Source: Muribaculaceae bacterium | GTDB taxonomy: Bacteria > Bacteroidota > Bacteroidia > Bacteroidales > Muribaculaceae | Direction: 5' to 3' | Assembly (NCBI GenBank): GCA_022510405.1 | Contig: JAFLTP010000010.1 | Location: forward strand, 28,098 to 92,097 | DNA length: 64,000 nucleotides | Shown: positions 35,033-43,506 of the stretch, one piece after another | Position numbering within the stretch: position 1 is the stretch's first letter | Layout of the letters: every line of letters starts with the position of its first letter | Made by a program: the position numbers and the translations under genes | Notes under the pieces: generated by a model | The model's input: only the letters and a program-made list of their open reading frames with translations | What the model was told of the DNA's origin: nothing | The model's database searches: none

Positions 35033-35088
35033 AGTTGTGAGTTGTGAGTTGTGAGTTGTGAGTTGTGAGCTGTGAGTTTTGAGTTATG
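35033..35088. repeat. Eight tandem heptamers AGTTGTG and variants
   Basis: Five AGTTGTG units are followed by AGCTGTG, AGTTTTG and AGTTATG, a strict 7-base period. The repeat lies between the S4-domain gene's start and the META lipoprotein's stop. Here the repeat is GT-rich rather than AAAGTTT, but the period is the same as elsewhere in the window. Confidence 0.95.
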
Positions 35089-35092
35089 ATGT

Positions 35093-35986
35093 TTATTTGT
35101 CTGAGGTGCGTTCGAGAAGCAATACCGGTTTGTTCTGACTATCCAAAAGTTCCACCTTATCACCTTTTAAAGGACGAGCCTTCATAGCTTCTTCAAGCGC
35201 GACAAGAAGCGGTGTCTCATAATTTTCATCGGGACACAACATCAAAGTTTTGGAAATGGCCTGAAACGATATGGAATTCGCAGATTCCATGTTAATTTCA
35301 AGCGAACCGTTAATAACATTGCAACCGGTGTTGCCATGCAATTTACCTTCCTCTACATCAATAACAAGTTTCATTTTAGGCACATCAACTTTCTCCCCTG
35401 AAATCTCTTTGACCGACCATGTTCCATTGAGGAACTGGAAGTTCTGATGCATCAATTGCATCACAGGTTTCATGTATTCATTATAGAAAGTAAGATTGTA
35501 ATCGTCACCATTTAACTCGCACTTATAGTAACGGGTTGAATCCAATGCAAGATTGATCTGAGTATCTGTGAGACCTTCCTTATAACATAAACGCATGGTG
35601 GAGGTGAGATAACTGAAAGTCAGCGTGGAATCTTCCGGATTATATTGGTAATCGGCATTAATAACATTACAGCCGTTATTTCCGTAGATTTTACCTTCAG
35701 CGGGAACGAATTTGAGGAAGGGAGCCTTTTCCCCTACTACAGGGTTTCCATTGACCGATTCGATAGACCAATCCCCTTTCAAAATTCCTTTGGAAATTTC
35801 CTGAGAAGTATAAACGGCTGAGACCGGTTGCACTATATCAGTCCGATCGGTTGGCAATACGGATTCCTTTTTCACTTCTACGGTGTTTTCCTGGGAAGAT
35901 GTTGACTTATTTTTCTGAAAAAGGCTGCAAGACATAAAAGATAAACCCAATAAACTGAAAGTTATAATCTTAAATTTATTATTCAT
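35093..35986 (-). CDS. Lipoprotein with two META domains
   Basis: A predicted outer-membrane lipoprotein: the ATG at 35986 starts KFKIITFSLLGLSFMSC with Cys about residue 20. Upstream in-frame ATGs lack a good signal start. Two META (HslJ-like) domains follow, about 80-170 (LKGDWSIESVNGNPV; GNNGCNVIN; MRLCYKEG) and about 190-285 (LNGTWSVKEISGEKV; GNTGCNVING; LMLCPDEN). Each keeps the paired Cys in GCN and LC typical of META domains. The family is linked to heat-shock and envelope stress in E. coli HslJ; a precise function here is unknown. A good promoter and a terminator upstream show it is transcribed alone. Confidence 0.88.
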   Translation of the reverse strand: MNNKFKIITFSLLGLSFMSCSLFQKNKSTSSQENTVEVKKESVLPTDRTDIVQPVSAVYTSQEISKGILKGDWSIESVNGNPVVGEKAPFLKFVPAEGKIYGNNGCNVINADYQYNPEDSTLTFSYLTSTMRLCYKEGLTDTQINLALDSTRYYKCELNGDDYNLTFYNEYMKPVMQLMHQNFQFLNGTWSVKEISGEKVDVPKMKLVIDVEEGKLHGNTGCNVINGSLEINMESANSISFQAISKTLMLCPDENYETPLLVALEEAMKARPLKGDKVELLDSQNKPVLLLERTSDK

Positions 35987-36019
35987 CATCATTAACATTA
36001 AAGTATGTTTTTGCTGAAA

Positions 36020-36051
36020 CAAATTTAATCACTAATCTTTAAATAAACAAA
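36020..36051 (-). promoter_or_regulatory. Promoter of the META lipoprotein gene
   Basis: On the minus strand TTTG (36048-36051) and TAAATTTG (36020-36027) are 20 bases apart, a full match to the Bacteroides consensus. The leader would be about 30 bases. Confidence 0.7.
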
Positions 36052-36053
36052 AA

Positions 36054-36083
36054 CTCCATTCCTCAATTGAGAAAGGAATGGAG
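36054..36083 (-). terminator. Rho-independent terminator after the frnE-like gene
   Basis: A perfect 10-bp stem (CTCCATTCCT / AGGAATGGAG, 10-base loop) is followed on the minus strand by TTTTTGTTT. It lies 24 bases after the stop codon. Part of the T-tract doubles as the -33 element of the next promoter. Confidence 0.85.
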
Positions 36084-36107
36084 ATGTCTGTTAAATGTGA
36101 TAAATTT

Positions 36108-36803
36108 TTAGATAGAGCAACCGGTTTCATCGCAACTGCAACCGGAACCTGTTTCAGTGACAGATTCTTTACCGTATTTTTCAAGCACATCTACAAAATC
36201 ATCGATAGAAATAGCACCGGGAATCGCTACGTTTCCAACGATAAAACAAGGTACACTGCTTATTCCCAAATTTTTTGCTACATTTTCATCGTTGATGACT
36301 TCTTCTTTAAATTGGTCGCTATTGAGCAAATTATCGATGTCCTCTTCATTCAAACCAGCAGCAAGTCCAACTTCTGTCAATACTTTTGAGTCTGAAAGAT
36401 TTAAATTTTTGGTGAAATTGGCATCAAATAAACCATAGTTCAATTTTTGAACTGTTGTATCATCATAAGACTGTTCGGCTAATTTCATCAATCTGTGTGC
36501 ATCAAAAGTATTGGAAGGTTTAACTCCTCCAAAATTGAAATCGATACCTACACCTTTTCCGGAGCGGTCTACCATTTCTATTCTCTTTTTTGCTTCTTCC
36601 GGCGACAATCTATATTTGGCAGCCAATCTTTCTAAAGTGGATTTATTGGCTTCCTTAGGAGCATTAGGGTCAAGTTGAAAAGCTCTATATACCAGATTTA
36701 CTTTTCCACCTAATCCGGCCTTAGTTATCGCTGCTTCAAGACGTTTTTCACCAATATAACACCATGGACATGCAAAGTCACTAAAAATATTAATGTTGAT
36801 CAT
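36108..36803 (-). CDS. FrnE-like DsbA-family thioredoxin-fold oxidoreductase
   Basis: A cytoplasmic (no signal peptide) thioredoxin-fold protein of 231 residues. It has the CPWC active site at 12-15 in NIFSDFACPWCYIGEKRL and the cis-Pro segment SVPCFIVG at about 187. FrnE proteins of this type act as disulfide oxidoreductases/isomerases, in Deinococcus linked to oxidative stress. An extra Cys-rich tail (GSGCSCDETGC) ends the protein and could take part in thiol exchange or metal binding. Transcription ends at a strong terminator. A long AT-rich palindrome abuts the start codon. The fold is certain; the partner is unknown. Confidence 0.92.
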   Translation of the reverse strand: MININIFSDFACPWCYIGEKRLEAAITKAGLGGKVNLVYRAFQLDPNAPKEANKSTLERLAAKYRLSPEEAKKRIEMVDRSGKGVGIDFNFGGVKPSNTFDAHRLMKLAEQSYDDTTVQKLNYGLFDANFTKNLNLSDSKVLTEVGLAAGLNEEDIDNLLNSDQFKEEVINDENVAKNLGISSVPCFIVGNVAIPGAISIDDFVDVLEKYGKESVTETGSGCSCDETGCSI

Positions 36804-36838
36804 AATTCAAAAGTTTTAATAAATAAATTTTGAATTAT
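36802..36838. promoter_or_regulatory. 11-bp perfect inverted repeat at the frnE-like gene start
   Basis: The arms ATAATTCAAAA (36802-36812) and TTTTGAATTAT (36828-36838) are 15 bases apart and the left arm overlaps the start codon. It could be an operator or an mRNA stem that hides the start. The AT-rich sequence raises the chance of coincidence, but 11 perfect pairs is long. Confidence 0.45.
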
Positions 36839-36918
36839 AACATCAACTACATTGAAAAGTTTATCCTTTTCACATTCTTTAATTGAGAAGCTTAAAATTT
36901 AAATATATGTTGCAATAT

Positions 36919-38394
36919 TTAATCAGGTAGGAAATCAGTTGATCGGGAAAGCTGTTTTTGAAGGGAAAGGTATTTCCTGAAAAGGCCGTAGAAAAGGATG
37001 CTTACGCCTATGCCGCAACCAATGGCGAGAGAATACGGTATTTCAAATTGGAAGAGTGAATTTGCAATTCCTTGCAAACCTTCAGGGGCAAAGATAATAT
37101 ACGACACCGTAACCGCCGTCATGAAAAGAGCAGGGATTATAGAAATCAGATAATTTCTATTTTGAGAAGCTAACCAGACAGTGGCTGTCCATAAAGTGAA
37201 TACAGCCAATACCTGATTGCACCAAGCGAAATATCTCCAAAGAGCATCATAAGGCAACATCATCACAACGAAACAAAGGGCAAAAAGGGGTAAAGAAATG
37301 AGTAGCCTTTTAAGTATGGTCTTTTGATTTACTTTCATGAAATCAGCAGTTATCAAACGGGCACTCCTTAAAGCGGTGTCGCCTGTTGTGATAGGAGCCG
37401 CTACCACTCCAAGGATAGCCAAAATACCACCGAATTTACCAAGCCAGGACTTGGATAAATTATCAACTAAAACTGCCGGAGAAGCTCCACCCATATATTC
37501 CTGCAGGTTATCATAACCACCTGTGAAAGCTATTGCGGCAGCTGCCCAAATCAAGGCCACGATCCCTTCTGCAACCATTGCACCAAAGAAAATTGGTCGT
37601 GCATGACTTTCGTTTTTCAGGCATCTTGCCATCATGGGACTTTGAGTGGCATGAAAACCACTTATCGCACCACAGGCTATGGAAACAAACATCATAGGAA
37701 ATATCGGATTCGAATAGATGTCAGGTTTATGATTATAAAATTCCTCCCACATTTCAGGCAACATCCCGTGATTTATAAATAGCATCACACAGATTCCAAC
37801 AGCCATAAAGAGAAGTGCAAAGCCGAATAAAGGATACAATTTTCCTATAAGTTTATCAATAGGTAGAAGAGTGGCGCATATATAATATGCAAATATCACG
37901 ATAATCCAAAATGTGGCGTTCATAGATTCGGGTGTCAATCTCGCCAAGAGGTCAGCGGGATTATAAACGAATACAGCACCGACCAAAAGCATCAACATCA
38001 CTGAGAAACCTCTCATGATATTTTTGATTTTATCACCCAATTGAGAACCCACAATCTCAGGCAAAGATACTCCACCTTGTCTTAAAGACATAAGACCGGA
38101 CAAATAGTCGTGGACCGCACCGGCAAAAATAGTACCGAACACAATCCAAAGGAAGGCAGCAGGTCCAAACATCACACCCATTATGGCACCAAAAATTGGT
38201 CCGAGTCCTGCAATATTCAGAAATTGAATAAGGAAGATTTTCCAAGAAGGGAGCTCAACATAATCCACACCGTCGGCATGTAAATGTACCGGCGTCAAGT
38301 TAGAGGGATTTTCACCGGCAATCTTGGCCACTACCTTGGAATAAACAAAATATCCACCGATTAAAATACAGAGGGCGATAATAAAGGAAATCAT
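36919..38394 (-). CDS. cstA: CstA-family peptide/pyruvate transporter (carbon starvation protein A)
   Basis: An inner membrane protein of 491 residues with many hydrophobic segments, matching the CstA family. The conserved blocks are PSWKIFLIQFLNIAGLGPIFGAI, WIVFGTIFAGAVHDYLSG (DYLSG box) and SGFHATQSPMMARCLKNES. The family imports peptides or pyruvate under carbon limitation. This is the shorter type found in Bacteroidetes compared with about 700 residues in E. coli. It ends about 115 bases before the frnE-like gene and is divergent from gdhA, sharing the 327-base regulatory region. A role in amino acid or peptide salvage next to glutamate dehydrogenase is plausible but inferred. Confidence 0.92.
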   Translation of the reverse strand: MISFIIALCILIGGYFVYSKVVAKIAGENPSNLTPVHLHADGVDYVELPSWKIFLIQFLNIAGLGPIFGAIMGVMFGPAAFLWIVFGTIFAGAVHDYLSGLMSLRQGGVSLPEIVGSQLGDKIKNIMRGFSVMLMLLVGAVFVYNPADLLARLTPESMNATFWIIVIFAYYICATLLPIDKLIGKLYPLFGFALLFMAVGICVMLFINHGMLPEMWEEFYNHKPDIYSNPIFPMMFVSIACGAISGFHATQSPMMARCLKNESHARPIFFGAMVAEGIVALIWAAAAIAFTGGYDNLQEYMGGASPAVLVDNLSKSWLGKFGGILAILGVVAAPITTGDTALRSARLITADFMKVNQKTILKRLLISLPLFALCFVVMMLPYDALWRYFAWCNQVLAVFTLWTATVWLASQNRNYLISIIPALFMTAVTVSYIIFAPEGLQGIANSLFQFEIPYSLAIGCGIGVSILFYGLFRKYLSLQKQLSRSTDFLPD

Positions 38395-38416
38395 TTTTGA
38401 ATTATTAGGACTATTG

Positions 38417-38424
38417 CAAAATTA
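38417..38424 (-). promoter_or_regulatory. -7 promoter element of cstA
   Basis: TAATTTTG on the minus strand matches TAnnTTTG, about 22 bases before the cstA start. The -33 match (TTG at about 38442-38444) is at a short 17-base distance. Confidence 0.45.
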
Positions 38425-38472
38425 ATCAATAAAATTGAAAACAATGGAGCGATATCCAATTTTATTAGAGTT

Positions 38473-38555
38473 GGATTATCCGGAATATTGTCTCAATCGG
38501 CACTTGTAGTAACGTAGTAACGCAAGTTTATTGCGTCTACTGAGAATCCGGTAAT
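38473..38555. other. Nested inverted-repeat element upstream of gdhA
   Basis: An inner stem pairs GTAG (514-517 of 38 kb) plus ACGCAA (38520-38525) with TTGCGT plus CTAC (38531-38540), with a two-base bulge and loop GTTTA. A second layer pairs TCTCA (38491-38495) with TGAGA (38541-38545). An outer layer pairs ATTA/CCGGA (38475-38484) with TCCGGTAAT (38547-38555). The left half also has a direct repeat GTAGTAAC, GTAGTAAC (38506-38521). It is more GC-rich than its surroundings and could be a structured RNA, a REP-like palindrome or an operator complex. Confidence 0.5.
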
Positions 38556-38652
38556 AACCTTTTGTATTTCCGGCACAAGAACCGTGAGTCTTCTAATTAA
38601 AGAATTATATTGACCATCAATTATGTTATAAAATATCTTTTTTGAACATTTA

Positions 38653-38684
38653 TTTGGAATTTAGTAGGTAAAATTATAAATTTG
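38653..38684 (+). promoter_or_regulatory. Promoter of gdhA
   Basis: TTTG (38653-38656) and TAAATTTG (38677-38684) are 20 bases apart, matching the Bacteroides consensus exactly. The leader would be about 30 bases. Confidence 0.72.
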
Positions 38685-38721
38685 CAGAACATTTTTCCAA
38701 TAATTTAACGAAATTACTGCT

Positions 38722-40059
38722 ATGAAGACAGCGGAAGTAATGGCTGACCTGAAGAGAAGATTTCCGAACGAACCGGAATATCATCAGGCCGTCGAGGAAG
38801 TTTTGAGCTCCATTGAAGAAGTGTATAACCGCAATCCTCAATATGAGGAATACAACCTTATCGAGAGATTGTGTATCCCCGACAGAATCTTTGCATTCAG
38901 GGTGTCATGGCTTGACGACCAAGGTAAGGTACGCAATAACATGGGATATAGAGTGCAACACAACAATGCAATCGGTCCATACAAAGGTGGAATCCGTTTC
39001 CATTCTTCCGTGAATCTTTCAATCCTAAAATTCCTTGCGTTCGAACAGACATTCAAGAACTCTTTGACTACCCTTGCAATGGGAGGAGCCAAAGGTGGTA
39101 GCGATTTCCAACCCAGAGGAAAGAGCGACAAAGAAATCATGCGTTTCTGCCAGGCATTCATATCAGAACTATGGCGACAGATAGGTCCTGACACCGATGT
39201 ACCCGCTGGTGACATTGGGGTAGGCGCTCGAGAAGTGGGCTTTATGTTCGGATACTACAAAAAAATGGCTCAGGAATTTACAGGTACCTTTACCGGAAAA
39301 GGTATGACCTTCGGAGGTTCTTTGATGAGACCTGAAGCCACAGGATATGGAAACTGTTATTTCCTTGAATGCATGCTTAAGACAAGAGGAGAAAAGATTG
39401 AAGGCAAAAAGGTGGCTGTATCAGGTGCCGGCAACGTGGCCTTGTACACTGCTCAAAAAATAATGTCTTTAGGTGGTAAAGTTGTTTCTTTGAGTGATTC
39501 AGGTGGTAGCGTTATAGCTCCTGATGGTTTCACCCAAGAACAATTCGATTATATTTTCGAGCTTAAGAGCTACGGAGGCAGGATGCATGAAGTGCCGGAA
39601 CAATTCCCTGAACTTAAATATTATCCGGGAGAAAGACCTTGGAAACTTGTGAAATGTGATATCGCAATGCCGAGTGCCACACAAAACGAACTTGATGGAA
39701 GTGATGCCGAGGCTTTATTGGCCGGTGGATGCTTTGCAGTGAGTGAGGGTGCCAATATGCCTTCCACACCGGAAGCCGTGAAGAAATTCATAGAAGCCAA
39801 GATCCTTTATGCACCCGGAAAGGCAGCCAATGCTGGTGGAGTTGCAACTTCAGGTTTGGAAATGGCGCAGAATTCTCAGAAACTTTCTTGGACAGCTGAG
39901 GAAGTTGACCGACGCTTGAGAGAGATCATGGAAAACATTCACGCTAAATGTGTGGAATACGGTAGAGAAAGTGCCGATTTTGTAAATTATGTAAAAGGTG
40001 CTAACGTGGCCGGTTTTATCAAAGTAGCCAACGCCATGATGGCCCAAGGAGTGCTTTAA
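38722..40059 (+). CDS. gdhA: Glutamate dehydrogenase, NADP-type
   Basis: Interconverts 2-oxoglutarate plus ammonia and glutamate, the main ammonia-assimilation route in gut Bacteroidales. The 445-residue length and the motifs fit the hexameric GdhA family: GPYKGGIRFHSSVN (about 85-98), catalytic Lys124 in MGGAKGGSDF, PAGDIGVGAREVG, and the dinucleotide fold GAGNVALYTAQ (about 236-246). It is a monocistronic plus-strand gene with its own consensus promoter and a very strong bidirectional terminator. It faces the branched-chain amino acid operon, whose last step likewise needs glutamate as amino donor. Confidence 0.97.
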   Translation: MKTAEVMADLKRRFPNEPEYHQAVEEVLSSIEEVYNRNPQYEEYNLIERLCIPDRIFAFRVSWLDDQGKVRNNMGYRVQHNNAIGPYKGGIRFHSSVNLSILKFLAFEQTFKNSLTTLAMGGAKGGSDFQPRGKSDKEIMRFCQAFISELWRQIGPDTDVPAGDIGVGAREVGFMFGYYKKMAQEFTGTFTGKGMTFGGSLMRPEATGYGNCYFLECMLKTRGEKIEGKKVAVSGAGNVALYTAQKIMSLGGKVVSLSDSGGSVIAPDGFTQEQFDYIFELKSYGGRMHEVPEQFPELKYYPGERPWKLVKCDIAMPSATQNELDGSDAEALLAGGCFAVSEGANMPSTPEAVKKFIEAKILYAPGKAANAGGVATSGLEMAQNSQKLSWTAEEVDRRLREIMENIHAKCVEYGRESADFVNYVKGANVAGFIKVANAMMAQGVL

Positions 40060-40113
40060 ATATAATTGAGCCGTTTCCCAATTTTTCTTGATAAGAAAAC
40101 CTGTTCTTATAAT

Positions 40114-40150
40114 ATTAAAGGAGACTTTTCGATGAAAAGTCTCCTTTAAT
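40114..40150. terminator. Bidirectional terminator between gdhA and ilvC
   Basis: A perfect 16-bp inverted repeat (ATTAAAGGAGACTTTT at 40114-40129 and its complement at 40135-40150) with a 5-base loop lies between two converging genes. A-rich and T-rich ends on both sides let it act for gdhA and for the eight-gene ilv-leu operon. Confidence 0.9.
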
Positions 40151-40171
40151 GTAATTCTTTATAATCTCGGT

Positions 40172-41215
40172 TCAGCAACCTTCCGGACGGAGTTTGCGTA
40201 CGGTTTCAGCTGTACGCCACATTTCGCTTTCACGGAGATCTTTCAGTTCCGCTTCAAGTTTTTCACGATAGTCAGGTTGACTGTTGGAATCAATTGATTT
40301 CTGAGCCTCTACTCCACTCTCCACACTGTCGTAGAGTTTTTCCACCACAGGCTTGATGGCATCATGGAAAGGAGTCATCCAATCGAGGGCTCCACGTTGG
40401 GCAGTTGTGGAACAATTTGCATACATCCAGTCCATACCTCTTTTTGCGAACAAAGGCATAAGAGATTGGGTTAATTCCTCAACAGTTTCATTGAACGCTT
40501 CGGATGGAGAATGTCCTTTTTCACGAAGCACTTCATATTGTGCCAAAAGCAAACCTTGGATTGCTCCCATAAGCGAGCCGCGTTCGCCTGTGAGATCGCT
40601 GACCGCCTCACGCTTGAATGTTGTTTCAAAGAGATATCCGGAACCGATACCGATACCGAGTGCTATCGTGCGTTCAAGAGCCTTACCTGTGTAATCTTGA
40701 TAAATCGCAAATGAGGAATTTAATCCTCTACCTTCAAGGAACATTGTACGAAGGGATGTACCGGAACCTTTGGGTGCAACCATTATCACGTCGATATCTT
40801 TCGGAGGAACAACACCTGTACGATCATTCCAAGTGATTGCGAAGCCATGGGAGAAATATAAAGCCTTGCCGGCTGTTAGATATTTCTTGATTTTTGGCCA
40901 AACGGCAAGCACAGCAGCGTCAGAAAGGAGACACATGATAATTGTACCTTTTTCGCAAGCTTCCTCGATACTGAAAAGTGTTTCACCGGGAACCCATCCA
41001 TCCTTAACAGCCTTATCATAGGTTTTACCTTCACGTTGGCCCACAATTACATTGAAGCCATTGTCACGAAGGTTGAGACTTTGACCGGGACCTTGCACCC
41101 CATAACCAATAACAGCGATTGTTTCATTTTTAAGCACCTCACGTGCTTTTTCCAATGGGAATTCTTCACGGGTGATGACTGTTTCTTCCACCCCTCCAAA
41201 ATTCATTTTTGCCAT
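40172..41215 (-). CDS. ilvC: Ketol-acid reductoisomerase
   Basis: Second step of valine and isoleucine synthesis: isomerises and reduces acetolactate or acetohydroxybutyrate with NAD(P)H and Mg. The dinucleotide motif is GYGVQGPGQSLNL (about 38-50), followed by the cofactor-specificity loop VGQREGKTYDKAV. The 347 residues and the GVQGPGQ variant are typical of the Bacteroidetes branch of the family. Further landmarks are MVAPKGSG and DLTGERGSLMG, the latter with metal-binding Asp. It is the last gene of the eight-gene operon, 3 bases after ilvN. Confidence 0.96.
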   Translation of the reverse strand: MAKMNFGGVEETVITREEFPLEKAREVLKNETIAVIGYGVQGPGQSLNLRDNGFNVIVGQREGKTYDKAVKDGWVPGETLFSIEEACEKGTIIMCLLSDAAVLAVWPKIKKYLTAGKALYFSHGFAITWNDRTGVVPPKDIDVIMVAPKGSGTSLRTMFLEGRGLNSSFAIYQDYTGKALERTIALGIGIGSGYLFETTFKREAVSDLTGERGSLMGAIQGLLLAQYEVLREKGHSPSEAFNETVEELTQSLMPLFAKRGMDWMYANCSTTAQRGALDWMTPFHDAIKPVVEKLYDSVESGVEAQKSIDSNSQPDYREKLEAELKDLRESEMWRTAETVRKLRPEGC

Positions 41216-41218
41216 ATT

Positions 41219-41779
41219 TCAATCTTTTAATTTATTTAATTCTTCTTTTTCTCTATCTCTTTGTGCCAGGTAAACCGAAACATGCTCTATAGTATCCTTA
41301 GTAACACAAACTCTTCCGGAGCGGACAAATTGAAGCAACCCGTATTTTTTCAATTCATTGAAAAGAGCTTCCGTCTCATCCGTATGACCGGTTTTTTCTA
41401 TAATAGTAAAGGAAGACGTTATTTCCAAGATTCTGGCATTGTGATGCCTGATAATCTTTTCCAAGTTCTCCTCGTCCATAAGTTTCTCAGTAGGAACCTT
41501 ATACAAGGCCACCTCTTGATGCACGATCTGGTCGTCGGTATATAGATATGCCTTGACTACGAATATAGCCTTTTCTATCTGCACCAATACTTTCTCCATG
41601 GTTTCCCGATCGGAATAAGAAAGTACGGTAGTCTTAAAAATCCCAGGAATTGCCGTTGTACTTGCCGAAACGCTCTCTATATTTATCGACCTTCGGGTAT
41701 ACACAATTGAGATAAGATTAAGAATTCCGACTGTATTTTCAGAAAAAACCGAAAGGGTGTATGGTTTTATTTCATTCAT
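41219..41779 (-). CDS. ilvN: Acetolactate synthase regulatory (small) subunit
   Basis: The regulatory subunit that activates acetolactate synthase and confers valine feedback. Its N-terminal ACT domain begins YTLSVFSENTVGILNLISIVYTRR (about 7-30), matching IlvH/IlvN. A C-terminal ACT-like domain (about 85-165) follows. At 186 residues it is of IlvH-like length. The start codon overlaps the stop of ilvB by 4 bases (ATGA), which suggests coupled synthesis in fixed ratio. Confidence 0.94.
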   Translation of the reverse strand: MNEIKPYTLSVFSENTVGILNLISIVYTRRSINIESVSASTTAIPGIFKTTVLSYSDRETMEKVLVQIEKAIFVVKAYLYTDDQIVHQEVALYKVPTEKLMDEENLEKIIRHHNARILEITSSFTIIEKTGHTDETEALFNELKKYGLLQFVRSGRVCVTKDTIEHVSVYLAQRDREKEELNKLKD

Positions 41780-43503
41780 AACTCCAGTACATTCAATTTT
41801 TCAGACTCACTCAAACGTATTTCATCGATTGCTTCTCCGGGATAGATCATTGGGAAAATATTATTTTCGGGATCTATATTAACATTCAAAATATAAGGAC
41901 CCGATGACTTCACCATTCTTTCCACTGCCTCCTTCAGATTCTCTCTATTGTTAACATCTTCACCGGAAATACCGTAGGCTTTTGCGATTCCAATAAAATC
42001 GGGATTTAGCAAAGGAGTCTGAGAGTAACGTTTTCCAAAGAAAAGTTCCTGCCATTGTCTGACATTACCCAAGAAATTATTATTGAGAATGATAATTTTG
42101 ACACCGATTTTATATTCCATGATAGTGCCCAACTCCTGTATGGTCATCTGGAAACCACCGTCACCACAAAACAGACAAACCGGACGGTCCGGACAGCCTA
42201 TTTTAGCACCGATGGCAGCCGGGATACCGAAGCCCATAGTGCCCAGTCCTCCTGAGGTAATGACGCTTCTTGGAGAGGAGAATTGGAAATATCTGACAGA
42301 ACTCATTTGATTTTGGCCCACATCAGTAACCAAAATGGTATCGGCATTCATAGCGTCGGAAACCGTTCTAATCACTTCAGCCATAGTCATAGGTGACCGG
42401 GGAGAAGGTTTCAATTGACCGGCTATTACTTTCTCATGTTCTAATCTTTCACATTTAGAGAATAAATCCAACCAGTCTTTATGATTTCTTTGATGCAAAA
42501 GCGGTAGCAATGGAGTCAACGCATCCTTTGCATCTGCATGAACCGTGAGATAGGGATTTATCGTTCTCCCCATTTCAGATGCGTCAATATCTATATGTAT
42601 TATTTTCGCATTGGGGGCATAAGCAGAAACTTTACCCACCACACGATCGTCGAACCGCATACCGACTGCCAAGATAACATCAGCACGGTTTGTTGCTATA
42701 TTCGGACCGATGTTCCCATGCATTCCCAAAAGTCCTTTATTTAGCGGATGTTTGGAGGGTAATACAGAAAGTCCCAAAAGAGTGGTGGCAACCGGGATAT
42801 CGGCTTTCTCAGCGATTTCACCAAGAATTCTTTCCGCCTTAGAAACAATCACTCCCCTGCCTGCCAAAATCAATGGCCGTTCAGCTTTGTTCAACAAGTC
42901 AGCCACTTGCTCAATCTCTGTTAGTTCAAACCTGGGACGGTGAACATACGTGCGTATGAAGTTACATTTTTTAAATCCCTTCCATTCCATCAGGGATACC
43001 TGCACATCTCTTGGCAAGTCAATAACCACAGGACCAGGTCTACCGGAGTTGGCGATAAAAAACGCCTTAGCTACAATATCCGGTATGTCTTCGGCTTTCT
43101 TTACTAAAATACCCCATTTTGAAATAGGGTTAGTGATGTCAATAAAGTCTGTTTCCTGAAAAGCATCATTACCCAATACATTCGTGCCTACTTGGCCGGC
43201 AATGATCACCAAAGGAGTTGAATCCATTCTGGCATCTGCGATACCTGTTACAAGATTTGTTGCCCCTGGACCTGAAGTTGCAATTACGACACCGGTTTTT
43301 CCGGTTGCCCTGGCAAAGCCTTCGGCCGCATGTATGGCTCCTTGCTCATGCCTGGATAATATATGTTTTATCTTGTCCTGGTGAAGATAGAGTTTATCGT
43401 AGGCCGGCATAATAGTGCCTCCGGGATATCCGAACACTAAATCCACACCTTGACATTCAAGGCATCTCATCAAAGCCTCACCACCGGTTATTTTTTCTTC
43501 CAT
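41776..43503 (-). CDS. ilvB: Acetolactate synthase catalytic (large) subunit
   Basis: A thiamine-diphosphate enzyme making acetolactate and acetohydroxybutyrate from pyruvate. The N-terminal domain starts VDLVFGYPGGTIMPAYDKL and has the TPP-activating Glu in SRHEQGAIHAAEG. The C-terminal TPP-binding motif is GDGGFQMTIQELGTIMEYKIG...ILNNNFLG (about 440-480). At 575 residues it is the normal length. It starts 3 bases after ilvD and overlaps ilvN. FAD is a structural cofactor in the family. Confidence 0.96.
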   Translation of the reverse strand: MEEKITGGEALMRCLECQGVDLVFGYPGGTIMPAYDKLYLHQDKIKHILSRHEQGAIHAAEGFARATGKTGVVIATSGPGATNLVTGIADARMDSTPLVIIAGQVGTNVLGNDAFQETDFIDITNPISKWGILVKKAEDIPDIVAKAFFIANSGRPGPVVIDLPRDVQVSLMEWKGFKKCNFIRTYVHRPRFELTEIEQVADLLNKAERPLILAGRGVIVSKAERILGEIAEKADIPVATTLLGLSVLPSKHPLNKGLLGMHGNIGPNIATNRADVILAVGMRFDDRVVGKVSAYAPNAKIIHIDIDASEMGRTINPYLTVHADAKDALTPLLPLLHQRNHKDWLDLFSKCERLEHEKVIAGQLKPSPRSPMTMAEVIRTVSDAMNADTILVTDVGQNQMSSVRYFQFSSPRSVITSGGLGTMGFGIPAAIGAKIGCPDRPVCLFCGDGGFQMTIQELGTIMEYKIGVKIIILNNNFLGNVRQWQELFFGKRYSQTPLLNPDFIGIAKAYGISGEDVNNRENLKEAVERMVKSSGPYILNVNIDPENNIFPMIYPGEAIDEIRLSESEKLNVLEL

Positions 43504-43506
43504 AAA

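Larger units (their letters stand above)
38395..38721. promoter_or_regulatory. Divergent cstA-gdhA control region
   Basis: This 327-base region contains no gene. It holds a cstA -7 box at 38417-38424, a folded element at 38473-38555 and a complete gdhA promoter at 38653-38684. The stretch 38556-38650 between them shows nothing else I could interpret. Confidence 0.7.
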
